Source: Clarkia xantiana subsp. parviflora (lineage: Eukaryota; Streptophyta; Magnoliopsida; Myrtales; Onagraceae). From it: DNA of 64,000 nucleotides. Shown here piece after piece: positions 1 to 11,538 of the stretch. Position numbers and translations under genes: made by a program. The stretch lies in contig JAPTYO010000018.1 of the NCBI GenBank assembly GCA_036873135.1, positions 1,674,001 through 1,738,000 on the forward strand. Direction: 5' to 3'. The notes beneath the pieces were generated by a model. That model saw only the letters and a program-made list of their open reading frames with translations, did no database searches and was not told the DNA's origin. The stretch's first letter is position 1. Every line of letters starts with the position of its first letter.

Positions 1-579
1 CAACTCTATGTCGACACGGGCCTCGTCCCGACACCTACGTGTTCTACACGACTATCTACGTGTCTACACAATCTTACACGCGTCTACATGATACTACACC
101 TTTATCTAAGGTAACAAGTGCGAATATGACTATGGCACCAACATTTATACTTGCATATATCTTCTAATTAATGCAGGACTACATCATGTATGTTGACGTA
201 CAAGAAAAAAAATCTAAGTGTTCAAGTGGACATAACACGCGCGACGAGTGCGCACGCGTCGAGTACGTACGTGACAAGCGACGCGCTTACATAATGCTAT
301 AACATTGTTTAAAGACTACAATATATGCTTCAACATGCTTGGGAAATTCTAAGTGTTCAAGATACTATATCACGCACGCTACGATCATGCATGCAACAAG
401 CGACACACGCAATGAACACGCTTGCAATAGTCACGTCCACGACGTGTGTTCCTATTAGTCAAAAGAAGATTGAATTCAACTTCTACAACAATCATGTTTA
501 TGATATCAAGTGGACGCGTGCATGGGTTGACGACATGCTAATCACTATACTAGTATGGTCATGGAGCTAAGCTGAGCAA

Positions 580-845
580 AGAAATATTTTCTAAGTGTTT
601 CACCATGATAGCAGACGACAGGTAGCAAACGTCAACTATCAAGAAATATTTTTTAAGTGTTTCACCATGATAGCAGACAACAGGTAGCAAGCGTCAACTA
701 TCAAGAACTATTTTCTAAGTGTTTCACCATGATAGCAGATGACAGACGACATATGTCAAGTAGTAATCATCGAATACCAAGAAATATTTTCTAAGTGTTT
801 CATCATGAGGGAGATAACAATGATCAACTATCAACATCAAGCAGG
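580..845 (+). repeat. tandem repeat, 62-bp unit, about 4 copies
   Basis: Two nearly identical 62-bp units start at about 580 and 642. A third at 704 and a fourth at about 780 diverge in their second halves. Each begins GAAATATTTTCTAAGTG and contains TTTCACCATGATAGCAGA. Isolated half-units with CTAAGTGTTCAAG occur earlier near 210 and 346. Tandem repeats just upstream of the 3' LTR are common in Tat-type gypsy elements. Confidence 0.8.
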
Positions 846-1970
846 TTTGAACACTATCTACGTCATGATGAAACATGTCGACAATGATCACCATACACGA
901 GGGGAGTATTTCTACTTACAATCATGTTTATAAATTTTCAGCACTTAGCCAAATTTTGGCCTATCTTGTTGAACTAATTTGTTATAGGCATTTCATCAAA
1001 CACCTTGTGGGAATGCTAGTATAAGCAATTTCAAGAGATAATCAAGACCAAATTGGACCCAAACAAGGTTGCAAATGATTTAGCCATACCCGAAATTGAG
1101 CTCACCACCTCAAGCAGATCGGACCACCGTGAAAAACGCCGCCAAAGGCGCCGAAAAATATCGCTGCCGCCGTGAACCACGCGCCGCCACCAAGGGCCAC
1201 ACGCGCCGTCGCTGCTCCCTCTGGTGATCAGTGGTGGTTGGTGGTTGGTTTTTGGCCGGCCAAATAAGGTGACTTGATGCCCAAGTTCTGCTACCCCAAA
1301 TGTTTCTTCCCCTTCAAGAAGTGAGAGTGGTCCTAAAACTACTAAATGGGGAGACTTGATAAGTGAATGCTCTCTCTCATTTTCACTAATGGTGTTTGTA
1401 CCTATGGGTAACCCTTGATCCCTTTTTTACAATTCCCTAATTGCACGACTAAGTGTTTTTACACCCTTGTTACAACATACATCATTTTGAACTCGATGTG
1501 TGCAATCATGCTTATATGTTGCATGTTCATGATTTATTTAAGATAATGTCATCTATATTAATCCATGATTCATAATTTCATCATTGTATAATCTATTGCA
1601 TGAATTTATTATTAATCACACGTCATTGCATCATACATGTCCATATCACTTTAAACGCGCCAGTCGCGCCCACGTCAGACACATCCGTATCTAACGCGTC
1701 TACGACCAGTAAATCCTTATACATGTCAACATCCATAAATGTGATTGCATATATTTATAACTCTTCGCATATATCTATTGTATATAAGCATGTCTGCTAC
1801 ACCAACCCTGTCTACAGATATCAAAATACTCGCCAAGAAAAATTAAAGTTAGGCGAAATCAAGGTTTGCGTGCCCAATTGACGATCAATCAACCTCTGAG
1901 GTCAGCACCGAACCTAAATTAGGCATTTATCCTATCTTAAAATAGAGTCAAGCAAGGTTTGAACCATTAC

Positions 1971-1986
1971 TTGACTCGGGGGCAAG
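1971..1986 (+). other. polypurine tract of element F
   Basis: TTGACTCGGGGGCAAG lies immediately before the TGATGG start of the F LTR. The same GGGGGC core precedes the 3' LTRs of A, B and D in this window. It would prime plus-strand DNA synthesis. Confidence 0.6.
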
Positions 1987-2361
1987 TGATGGATGTCTGC
2001 CAATTAAGGTTCGTATTTATATATCGGACTTCGAATACACGTCAAAATCACATAAACAGTTCAAAAACAGCTCCCGCGGGTCAAAACGGTCCGGACGCGC
2101 GACACACGCGTTCGGACCGGACTCATCCGGACGCGTGACACACTCGTCCGGATTGCCTTAGGCAATCCGGAGGGGTCCGGTTTTCTCTCAGCAACCTGGA
2201 TCGGTTCGGACTGATGTCTGCAGCGTGCGTATTCCACTTTTGTTCCTACACCAAGTTAGAGTTTTCCAATAGCCAACCTTGATCAAACCAGACGACGGTT
2301 CACACTTTCTTTTAGACTGGCGTCGAACCGCACAAAAACCGAAGTCGGTTCTAACGTTGCC

Positions 2362-2369
2362 TATAAAAG
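2362..2369 (+). promoter_or_regulatory. TATA box of F LTR
   Basis: TATAAAAG followed by GAGCC lies about 375 bp into the LTR. This is the usual place for the U3 promoter of a plant LTR. Confidence 0.5.
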
Positions 2370-2410
2370 GAGCCTAGGCCACTCATTTTACATTTTACAT
2401 TCACTGGAGA

Positions 2411-2415
2411 TTGGC
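2411..2415 (+). other. target-site duplication TTGGC (left) of copia C
   Basis: TTGGC at 2411-2415 matches TTGGC at 30102-30106 just after the 3' LTR. The match requires LTR borders at 2416 and 30101, not the internal TG..CA pair at 2424/2638, which gives no duplication. Confidence 0.6.
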
Positions 2416-2640
2416 CATAGAAGTGTATTCTACACTCTATGTATGCACCTAATTACACTATGCATACATACTAGACTATGTATGCACCTGGTTCACTATG
2501 TATGCACCTGGATCATAGTTCATCACCTGGATCATAGTTAATTGTATAGCCTTAGTTGGTGATCCCTGTTTTGCCTAGTATATATATTGTAACACCTGCT
2601 TTGTAATACCTAGTTGATTAATGAAGCATTCTCATTCATA
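2416..2640 (+). repeat. 5' LTR of copia C
   Basis: The segment is 225 bp and matches 29877-30101 with about four mismatches by eye, three of them in the first eight bases (CATAGAAG versus TATAATAG). It contains repeated CTATGTATGCACCTGG motifs. It ends CATTCATA directly before the primer site. Confidence 0.9.
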
Positions 2641-2652
2641 TGGTATCAGAGC
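2641..2652 (+). other. primer-binding site of copia C
   Basis: TGGTATCAGAGC is the standard plant copia primer site complementary to the 3' end of initiator tRNA-Met. It abuts the 5' LTR. Confidence 0.93.
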
Positions 2653-3403
2653 ACAAGGTCATTCATAGCGGCGTATGCAATGGATCAAGGAACTTGAAGT
2701 TTTTCCCATTTGCTTCAACCTGCCAGCTTAGTCTTGTGTGGATTTACCTTATTACGCTTCAGGATTCATCAACTCAGCTTGAATTCTCCCTTTACATCCA
2801 ACAATGGACTCTTAGTAAGTCTCATTTCATGCTCATTCACGCACACAAGGAACTGAGGATAGTGCTAGTATTGCTCATAGGCTATAGCACTTGATTTGCC
2901 TAGTTCTACTTGTTCTAGCTCAGATTGAGCTACTTGCGTGATTGATTTTGGTATTCACTGAAGTGTGTGTCATTCCTCCAGCATCATTGATGGATTCTGA
3001 GATTGTTTGAACTAGTCACATTGATTATAACACTTGGATTTTACCGTTTAGTGGATCACTTGATCTTCACCCGGCTGAGGGACTCTTGTGAGTTCTTGGG
3101 TATTCTTCAGGATATTCTCTGATTCTATTGAAGAATTTCGTGCTTCCATCAATGGAGATCTGATTATTATCAAGTTTTTGATGATTGCAAATCATTGGTT
3201 TTGCTCATTTTGATGCGTAGTGGTACGAATTGTACTACCTACGAGCTGGATTTGTCCTATTCTCAACAGATTTGGTGTGCCCCCTTTTGTCTATATTACC
3301 AGCTATTTCCGTGGAGATTTCTTTGCCATTTCTTCAAGTGATCTCTTGGGAATTAAGTTCACATCTCTTTCAACAAGCTATTTCAACTTGACTGACTTGC
3401 AAA
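2653..3403 (+). other. untranslated leader of copia C
   Basis: About 750 bp lie between the primer site and the gag start. Short open frames occur (for example 2640-2894) but show no family motif. Leader or packaging sequence is expected here; I see nothing else. Confidence 0.6.
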
Positions 3404-4840
3404 ATGGCTCATGATTCCAATGTGGATGACCCTCTCTACATACACCCATCTGACACCACTGGCCATATGCTCATACCTTTTCAGCTGCAGGGTACCTCCA
3501 ACTATCATGTTTTGAGTACCTCAATCAAGGAAGGCTTATTAGTGAAGAATAAGTTGGGTTTCATTGATGGCACTTTCACAAGAACAAGTGTTGGTGTGGC
3601 AGACAGGGTGAAATGGGATAGGGCCAATGCAATTGTTAAGGCTTGGTTGAGTAATTGTGTAGCCAAAGACTTGGTCACTGGTTTGGTCTACAATCCCACT
3701 GCTTCCTCCATTTGGGATGACCTTAAAGAAATGTTTAACAAGGTGGATGGCACTCAAATCTTCCAACTGACAAGGGAGATTTACCAAACATCTCAAGGGG
3801 TTCTATCCATCACTGAATACTTTGCAAAGATGAAACAACTTTGGGATGCTCTTGCTTTAGTTGACGACTTGAATCTCCAATGTGCTAGAGATATTGCTAT
3901 TGTTAATGAACACAAGGAGAAGCAAAAGTTGATGGCTTTTCTCTTGGGACTAAATGAGTCTTATAGACACATTAGGAGTAGCTTGCTCATGAGGCAACCA
4001 CTTTCTTCTCTTAGCATTGCCTTCTCTGTTTAAGTACAAGAAGAAAGTCAAATGACCATTTCTGGTTCTATTGGAGATGTGGGTGAGGCAACTGCCTTAT
4101 ACACAAGAAACAATCCATCTTATGGTGGAAGAGGTAATGGAAGAGGCTATGGAAGAGGCAGAGGCTATGAAAGAGGCAATGACAATGGCAGGGGTAGAGG
4201 CTTTCCAAATGCTCCCAATGAGAGACCTCCCCCTCCTATTTGCACCTATTGTGGCAAGAGAGGTCACATAGAGGATCAATGTTATAGCAAGCATGGATAT
4301 CCACAAGGTCATCCAATGTACAACCCAAATGCTCCTAAAAGGAATTGGAATTCAGCCAACATTGTTGAAGATGGTGGTAGCTCAAGTGCCATTGAGCATG
4401 TGGCAACCAAGGACAAGAGGATTTTTCATGGCACAGCTAACAAGAGAATCCAACATATAGCTGCCCATGATGATTACTTTGAGCATTCACCTTTGAGCTT
4501 TGAAGATGTTGATCAAGCTCATGTGAATATGGCAGGTATATCTAGTGACCCTATGGTTTGGATAGTTAACTCAGGTGCAACTAATCACATCACACATCAA
4601 ATTGAGTGGTTATTTGATTTGAAGAAGTGTGACTCTGATCATCAATATGTTCATTTACCAAATGGTCACAAATGCAAAGTGACTCATGTTGGTTCTTGCT
4701 CTTTCTCAAGTGGATTCACTCTGACCAAAATCTTATTGGTCCCTGATTTCAAATTCAATTTGATCTCAGTATCTAGGCTTCCTAGCCAATTGAATTGTAA
4801 GGTGATCTTTACTTCTGATCATGTGTTGCTCCAGGGCTAG
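3404..4840 (+). pseudogene. copia C gag and protease (broken)
   Basis: The start at 3404 gives a typical copia Gag N-terminus (IHPSDTTGHMLIPFQLQGTS, then KNKLGFIDGTF, then the helical Gag core WDDLKEMFNKVDG). A TAA at 4031-4033 interrupts Gag and the same frame resumes at once. A glycine/arginine-rich stretch leads to a CCHC zinc knuckle (4241-4282, C-X2-C-X4-H-X4-C). The aspartic protease motif follows, but the usual DSGAT reads NSGAT because codon 4568-4570 is AAC. A TAG ends the segment at 4838-4840. Gag packages the RNA and protease would cleave the polyprotein, but this copy cannot do the latter. Confidence 0.9.
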
Positions 4841-4852
4841 AGTGGCAAGTCC

Positions 4853-7488
4853 ATGGTGATTGGAGAATGGAATAGTGGTCTATACACCTTGAAGGATGTG
4901 GTGCCTTCAAACTCAAGGAAGATTGCAGCTACTTGCTTGGGGAATAAGGAAAAGGTGTTGAGATGGCATAGGCGTTTGGGCCATGTCTCTGAGGCTTACC
5001 TCAACCATTTAAATGTTTTGAATTTGAATAAACCTTATGGTTGTATCAAACAATGCACAATTTTCCCTCTTGCCAAGCAATCTAGATTTTCATTTCCAAT
5101 AAGTGACTCTATTTCTTCTAAGCCTTTTGATCTTATTCACATGGACTTGTGGGGTCCCTACAAAGTGCCAACTTTTAAGGGCAATCAGTATTTCTTGACA
5201 ATAGTAGATGATTGTTCAAGAGCAACTTGGGTCTACTTAATGAAGTTAAAGAGTGACACTTTCTTGCAAATCAAGAACTTCTTACTCATGGTGAAGAATC
5301 AGTTTGCACTATGGTTAAGATCTTAAGGAGTGATAATGGCACTGAGTTCACTAACTCAGTATGCAAGGAGTTGCTTCTCCAATTTGGCATCCATCACCAA
5401 ACTAGTTTTGTGCATACACCACAACAAAATGGAAGAGTGGAACGCAAGCATAGAGACATCCTAAACATTGCTAGAGCAATTAGGTTTCAAGCATCAATGC
5501 CTTTGAGACACTGGGGATATTGCATTCTCAATGCTTGCTACTTACTTAATAGGCTACCATCCTCTATCTTGAAGTTCAAGTCACCAATGGAAGTATTGTA
5601 TGGGAAGGTGCTTTCTCTTCATCATTTAAGAGTTATTGGTTGTCTTTGCTTCACAACAAAGCTAAACAACCATGACATGTTTAGTCCAAGAGCTGAACCA
5701 TGCATACTTATGGGGTACTCCACTTCACAAAAAGGGTACCTTGTAATGAATATTTCTGATTCAGTCTTTCATGTTTCAAGAGATGTACTCTTCCATGAAG
5801 ACATTTTTCCATTTAGCATGTCCAAAGAGGCCCTAAGAGCCTTGATACCTTCTTGCTTGGCATCCAAGCCACCTATGCTTGACTCCTCACCTGAGTTGCC
5901 AATGTCCTTTGATGAACTTACACCAAGCCATGCTCCTATTGTTGAGACTAATGCTCCTAATACTGAATCTTCACAACCTCCCCAATCAATAGAGGAAGAG
6001 GTAGTCCCACTACAAGGAGCAAGAGATGCATCACCACAACAAGTTACATCTCCTCAACAAAGCTCTTCTCCACAACCTCCCCAACCAACAGAGGAGGTGG
6101 AAGAGGAAGTCCCACAACCTTCTTCCATAAGAAGGAGCCTCAGAATTGCCCAAAGGAATTCTCCACAAATAAGGAGGAGTGCAAGGATTGTTGCCTTTAA
6201 AAACAAGCCTAGTTCCAATGCCACTTTTGGAATGGAAAGGTATGTATCTTATGATACTCTAGGCCCCCAATTCAAATTCTTCTTGACTTCCATTGCCAAG
6301 ATTAAAGAACCAAGCACTTACAAGCAAGCCATCAAGGACCCAAACTGGATTGTGGCTATGAAGGAGGAGATACAAGCTCTTCAAGACAACAACACATGGA
6401 AGATAGTAAACCTTCCTCAAGGAAAATCCTTAATTGGTTGCAAATGGGTCTTCAAAATCAAGTACAACTCTGATGGATCTATTGAAAGATACAAAGCAAG
6501 ATTGGTTGCCAAAGGATTCAATCAAGTGGAAGGTACTGATTTCAATGAGACATTTTCACCTGTTGTCAAGATGGACACAGTGAGGATTGTCTTGGCATTG
6601 GCAGCTGCCAAATCTTGGGGATTATATCACATGGATGTAAACAATGCATTCCTCCAAGGTGATCTAACTGAGGAAGTATACATGGACATTCCTCAAGGAT
6701 TTGATCCATCCAGATCCATTGAAGCATCTCCCAAAAGAGTATGCAAGCTCAACAAATCATTATATGGGCTCAAACAAGCATCAAGGCAATGGAACATAAA
6801 GCTCACCCAAACCTTATTGAAGAATGGCTACAAGCAATGTGCCTCAGATCATTCCTTGTTTAGCAAGATACAGGGTAATGACAAAGTGTTCATACTCATC
6901 TATGTTGATGATCTCTTAATCACTGGTTCAAATGTCAAAATGATCAATCAATTGAAGTGCACACTCCAAACACACTTCAAACTGAAGGATTTAGGAGACT
7001 TGAGGTATTTTTTAGGCTTGGAGGTTTCAAGATCAAAACAAGGCCTTGTCATCAATCAAAGGAAGTATGCTATGGAGCTTATAGAGGATGCAGGCTTAGG
7101 AGCTGCTAGGCCAGCTGAAACTCCAATGGAATTTAATATCAAACTCACCACACATGAGTATGAAAAAGCCACCAACTCCAACCCTGATGATATACTCTTG
7201 GAAGATGCCACTTCTTATAGATGGGTCATTGGTAAATTGCTATATCTTACCATGACAAGACCAGACATAAGTTTCTCAGTTCAAAGGCTTAGTCAATTTG
7301 TGGACAAGCCTAAGAAGTCCCATTATGATGCAGCAATGAGGGTGGTTAAATACATCAAAGGCACTCCAGGTCAAGGTTTGATCTATCCCTCCAACAATTC
7401 TCTCAAATTGAGTATCTTTTGTGACTCAGATTGGGCATCTTGCCCTTTCAGTAGAAAGTCAGTGAGTGCATATTGTGTGAAGCTTTAA
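4853..7488 (+). pseudogene. copia C integrase, reverse transcriptase and RNase H N-part
   Basis: The segment continues the polyprotein. A pre-integrase zinc region (WHRRLGHVSEAYLNHL) comes first, then the integrase core with DLWGP, SDNGTEF and the glutamate in NGRVERKH. Reading shifts by one base near 5300 between the first and second acidic residues. Next are the integrase C-terminal GCLCF region and a Pro/Gln-rich linker. RVT_2 reverse transcriptase follows (KWVFKIKYNSDGSIERYKAR, FSPVVK, FLQGDL, YVDD at 6901-6912). RNase H begins with FCDSDWASC. A TAA at 7486-7488 breaks RNase H and the frame continues after it. This integrase-before-RT order is diagnostic of Ty1/copia. Confidence 0.93.
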
Positions 7489-7494
7489 TCAGCT

Positions 7495-7770
7495 ATGATA
7501 GGATGGAAGGTCAAGAAACAAGACACCATTTCTTTATCAAGTGCTGAAGCTGAATATAGATGCTTGAGGGTTGCTATTCAAGAAGCACTTTGGGTGAACA
7601 GAATCCTCAAGGAACTTGGAATGCAAGTTACCTTGCCAATCCCAATCCATACAGATAGTGAGGCAGCCTTAAAGATTGCCAAAAACCCCATGTTCCATGA
7701 GCGTACCAATCATATTGAACTTGACTGCCACTTCACAAGACACCACATCAACTCAGGAATGATTGGTGTC
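7495..7770 (+). pseudogene. copia C RNase H, second part, cut by element A
   Basis: This is the same frame as upstream. It has the conserved SLSSAEAEYR motif and the TDSEAALKIAKNP region of copia RNase H, then HERTNHIELDCHF. The frame is cut at 7770, where the LTR of gypsy A begins. It resumes at 29730. Confidence 0.92.
7766..7770 (+). other. target-site duplication GTGTC (left) of gypsy A
   Basis: GTGTC at 7766-7770 is repeated exactly at 29730-29734. This proves that A is a single insertion into copia C. Confidence 0.93.
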
Positions 7771-8457
7771 TGTTGGATCACGGTTGGAACTCCGGTACGT
7801 TCTTGACGGAAGTCTGAACTCCTTCGCTCCAAGTAATCTTGCAAGAAGGGGATAGACCGGGCGGTGACCCAGAATCCCTCTCCGATGCTTAAATGAGTAT
7901 CTCGATGTAAACTGGCAAGTATCAGTATGTATGTATGAACGTATTGATCCTGAGGTAACTCCTTCCTTTATATAGGGGAGGGGTCACCTCAGTTACCTGT
8001 GAGATAACTGCCACGTTCCGTTAATCTCGGCCATGTAGCCCAAGTTCCGTCTTTTCAGGCCACTTCCCCACTATGTTGATAGTGGGCGTGTTTCTCGGCC
8101 TCGTTCTCTGGTGGCAAGTCCCGATTGATGTCGGGGACTCCAGAGTTATCTCCTTTGGTCACCGCTCGGGGCCCCTCTTCGTCGGGACAGGGCCAGCATT
8201 CTCAGGGATTCAATATCGGGGCCTACTCAAAGGCATATCATCGGGGCCTACTTAAAGGCATATCATCGGGGCCTACTTAAAGGCATATCATCGGGGCCTA
8301 CTTAAAGGCATAGGATCGGGAGCGTTCAGCTCGTATGTCGGGACCGACCTTGTCGGGTCCCATCGTATTGGTCTTCTAAGCCTCTTAAGGGCCCAGTGGG
8401 CCTTCTTCGCCGTTTAGTCGCCGTTAATGGGCCTGACGGCTATATCGAAACCTATCA
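7771..8457 (-). repeat. 3' LTR of gypsy A
   Basis: The plus strand reads TGTTGGATCACGG to CCTATCA. Four near-identical 25-bp units with the core CGGGGCCTACTTAAAGG lie at about 8211-8316. The corresponding LTR of element B has only one such unit. Confidence 0.93.
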
Positions 8458-8883
8458 TTTACCCCCAAGGAACGAGTGACTTATAGTTCGTCGTGTCTTC
8501 CAACTCCGGACCTTTCGATATTCCGAGGATAACCACCGAATCTGAAAAGATTTCTCGATTACTCCAGTATTAAATGCGATGGGTGATGAAGCGACGGCTT
8601 GAGTGCCCGTGCCTGCTTTTCTGAAAAAGCGCTTTATAGCCGTTTTGTCCTTAGTGTTTCGACGATTCAGGTTGAGGCGTCTCATCTTCAACGGTCCAGA
8701 TCGCAACGTCTCTTTGCCTATCCTCTCTCCTATAAAACCTCAAATCTTGGCATTATTCAGTTCTCCTCTACCGTTTCATTCTCTGTGTTTTCAAAAGCTC
8801 AAGCTCTCCTTTCCCTTTCTGATCAACACCTCGGCGAGCAGGACCTCCGACCATCAAGATCATCCTTTCTTCTCCGATTCGAC
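8458..8883 (+). promoter_or_regulatory. promoter and 5' UTR of the antisense gene of element A
   Basis: The stretch between the 3' LTR and the antisense ATG holds a TATA box (TATAAAA, 8731-8737) preceded by a CT-rich run and followed by CAAATC. The ATG lies about 150 bp downstream. Element B has a TATA box at the same distance from its antisense start (21298-21304). This independent conservation argues for a real promoter outside the LTR. Confidence 0.65.
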
Positions 8884-8890
8884 ATGTCTG

Positions 8891-9026
8891 GTAAGATTTC
8901 CTCCTTCGATCCCGAAGAAACTTGTTAGCATAGTTTTTCCTTTTATCTCAATCAACTTACCCGGACTTTTGCGGAAATCATCTGTGCCTTTTCTTGCCAT
9001 GATTACTTTCCAAACGATGAGTCCAG
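8891..9026 (+). other. intron 1 of antisense gene (A), altered acceptor
   Basis: The donor GTAAGA follows ATGTCTG. The acceptor homologous to that of B would end at 9013, but CAG there reads CAA. The next candidate is GTCCAG ending at 9026. Element B keeps a standard acceptor at the homologous place. Confidence 0.55.
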
Positions 9027-10889
9027 TTCCGGGGGGGAGGAAGCCCTTCAAGTTCGACTATGCTTGTAATGAGATTTCAGACACCGCCTATGATGCAGCT
9101 CTCCGGGAGGGGTGCATTACTTCCACCTGGGAGCCTCGCTTCCCTTTTCCTTGGCCTCGCGTCCCGGGTGACCCTGTGGTTACTCGTACCCGGGAAGGGG
9201 AGGTATTTGTCTCCACCGGGAAAATATTGGCAGGGATCCGATTCCCTTTATGTGGGGACATAGTCGAGATGTGTACATATTACAAAACACATCCGACTAC
9301 TTTCTCCCCTCATGCCATCCGCGTGTGGAATGCCTTCCGCGTCCTTTGCCTCCGCCAACAGTGGCCCTATAGCCTCCGACTCTTCCGAACCTTCTATGGA
9401 CTGAAGTGTAATGATGCCGGGGTCTGCGCCTTCTACCCGCGGATGCCTAAGTGGAGCAAGGCGCAGCTCTCTCGGTACAGCTGGAATGGTGAAACCTGAA
9501 AGGTCGCCAAGGGTCGGGGGCTCATCACTGACTCGGGGCCCGACAATAGTGGCTGGAAGAGGAATTATTTCTTCATTCGCAACAGCTCCATCCCATGGCC
9601 CCGATGGGAGGTTGAGGCGGACCCTGCTCCCGCTTTCCACACTTACTCCGAGGAGGATTTCCAGATCCTCCACTGCATCCAGCTTTATCGTTGGGGGGAC
9701 TCTTTCGCTCCCCTCGATGCCAACTCCATCGGGGAGCGGGACCTGGTTCTGACCTGGATCCGTCTCCTTGATGTCGTCTCCGGGGGTCAACTCTTCGACG
9801 GCCCTGCTAACCTCGTTCCTTGGGTAATATTCTAACTGTACTTTCGTTTTCATCTTTGCAGCTAAGAAGGTATCACTGCTGACCAATCTCTTACTTAAGC
9901 AGGCGGAGACTGATGCTGTCCCACGCCCCGCGAGGAAGAGGAAGTCTTCAAAGAGGGCCGCCTCCTCATCGGCACCTCCCACTTCAGAGCAGATCAAGCG
10001 GGCTCGGGTGGAGAGGATGAAGCAGATCTTCAACACCAAAACTCCCGAGGAAGGTAAACAGCTCCGCTTAGCAATTCGATTGTACAGAAGGCGTATTCCC
10101 AAGGAGTTAATCCCCTCCGATAAGGGAGCCAGGATCGAAGGGATCAAATGCATCCTGCAAGGGGAAACTCCCCGCGTTCTCAAAGCGGGCTACTACAATT
10201 ATTACGGGAAGGACCAGTACCTCTCCCGTCGCGTCATCTGGTGTAAGGATCCTGATCAATTTCCTGACTTTCTTTCTGAAGCTTCTCGTCCTCCAGCTGC
10301 AGGTATATCGAGAGCTGGAGCTCCGGCGGGGGAGCCTCCCTCCGACGCACGGGTTGGGGAGCCCCTCCTTCCTCTTCCTGCCCCCGGAGGATCGGGGATT
10401 GAAGACATCCCGACGGACGGCCAGTTCCGTCGGGTGATGGACCTGGATGTCTCTCATTCTTCTGCAGAGACGAGCGAGGGCCAACCTCTGGTTCGTCGTT
10501 GGGGGGCGAGGCAGACCCCACTGGAGCCGACTCCCGAAGGGCTGCCTCCATCTTCTCCGGCACAGCAGCTTTCGCCGGTTTTGAGCCTGACTCCCGAGGG
10601 GCCGGAGGGTTCTCATGGCGGCTCGGAGGCCCGCACCTCTGATGCTCAGGTCGTTCCTCCTCCTCTCCCCTTAGACGGGAACTTCTATCGGCTTTAAGCC
10701 CCCGACCAGGCGGCAGCTCCCTGGACCCCAATCGAGTCACTGCATGGGGTCCCGCTGCGTTGGGATAATATATCACCGGAACTGTGTCTGCACCTGCTGG
10801 CAGGTTCAGTTCCGCCGTCTATGATGCTCCCCCGCTCCTTGGCCCCAGAGGACATCCATGAGGACATTCGCAACATGGCCATTCGTCGT

Positions 10890-10971
10890 GTGAGTAAGGC
10901 TTCCTGCTTTGACACTTAGGATATAATGTAGAATATTCTCATATACTAACCTCTTCCCTTCTTTTCCACAG
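10890..10971 (+). other. 82-bp intron of antisense gene (A)
   Basis: GTGAGT donor, ATACTAAC branch-like site, pyrimidine tract and CACAG acceptor are all present. The intron contains an in-frame TAG, so it must be removed. The homologous B intron is 81 bp (19109-19189). Confidence 0.75.
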
Positions 10972-11538
10972 GATTTAGCGGACCAACACCGCTGTATCGG
11001 GTACATCCTGGCCCTGGGGGAGGCCCTGAAGGAGGAGCGAGCCAAGGCGGCCCCCGAGGTCTTGACCAAGCTCAAGGAGGACCTGGCTGCCTCCGAGTCG
11101 TCGAAGGGGAAGTTGGTTAAGGAGCAGGCCCTCCTTAACCAGAAGACTCGGGACCTCCTGAGGCAGGTCCACGATTTTGAGAGGCTGCTGAAGCAGGAGC
11201 GCCAAAGGCTCCAGGAAGAGCAGCAGGGGCGCGCGGAGGATCGGGACGGGTTTGTCCTCGAGAAGAAGGCCCTTGAGGACGCCAAGGCGGCGCTAGAGGC
11301 TGAGAAGGTCCTTCTCGCCAACCGGTCCCGACAGCTGGAGCGGGAGGTCGCCGAGTTCCCCGCCAAGCTGGCTGAAGCTGGAGCCAAGGGTCGGGAAGAT
11401 TATCGGGGCTCCGAGGCTTTTCAAGCAGACGCGGTGAAGTTCTGCACGGGTGAGGTGGAGAACACCTTGCTTAACGCTGTCGAGGAGCTCCATCTGGAGT
11501 ATGGTGGTGCCATCGACTTCACCAAGTCTCAGACTCTC

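Larger units (their letters stand above)
1..1986 (+). other. non-coding 3' internal region of gypsy element F (partial)
   Basis: No reading frame here resembles a protein family; the longest are under 100 codons with no recognisable motif. The stretch ends in a polypurine tract directly followed by an LTR start at 1987, so I read it as the 3' untranslated internal part of an LTR element whose coding region lies left of the window. It holds 62-bp repeats (580-845), CpG-rich patches at 230-290 and 1130-1230, and otherwise AT-rich sequence. The assignment is inference from position. Confidence 0.5.
1987..2415 (+). mobile_element. element F 3' LTR, left part (interrupted by element C)
   Basis: The segment starts TGATGGATGTCTGCC after a polypurine tract. 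It contains a TATA box (TATAAAAG, 2362-2369) and stops at the TTGGC target of copia C. It resumes at 30102 and ends near 30270 at CCCGACACA, giving an LTR of roughly 590 bp. A short inverted CGGACGCG motif recurs near 2090-2150. No second F LTR is visible, so the borders rest on the PPT, the TATA box and the terminal CA. Confidence 0.6.

Noticed and set aside
325..933. Small ORFs of 64-81 codons
   Set aside because: No motif, in a repeat-bearing non-coding 3' region; length is expected by chance.
2424..2638. Copia C LTR with ordinary TG..CA borders
   Set aside because: Flanking five-mers (AGAAG, TATTG) do not match; the 2416-2640 model gives equal lengths and a TTGGC duplication.
9824..9861. 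True mini-intron in the antisense gene
   Set aside because: 37-38 nt is too short for plant splicing, and removing it breaks phase in both copies.
10107..10776. Minus-strand frames of 169-180 codons
   Set aside because: Opposite strand of the main exon of the A antisense gene, which has homology to B; these frames have none.
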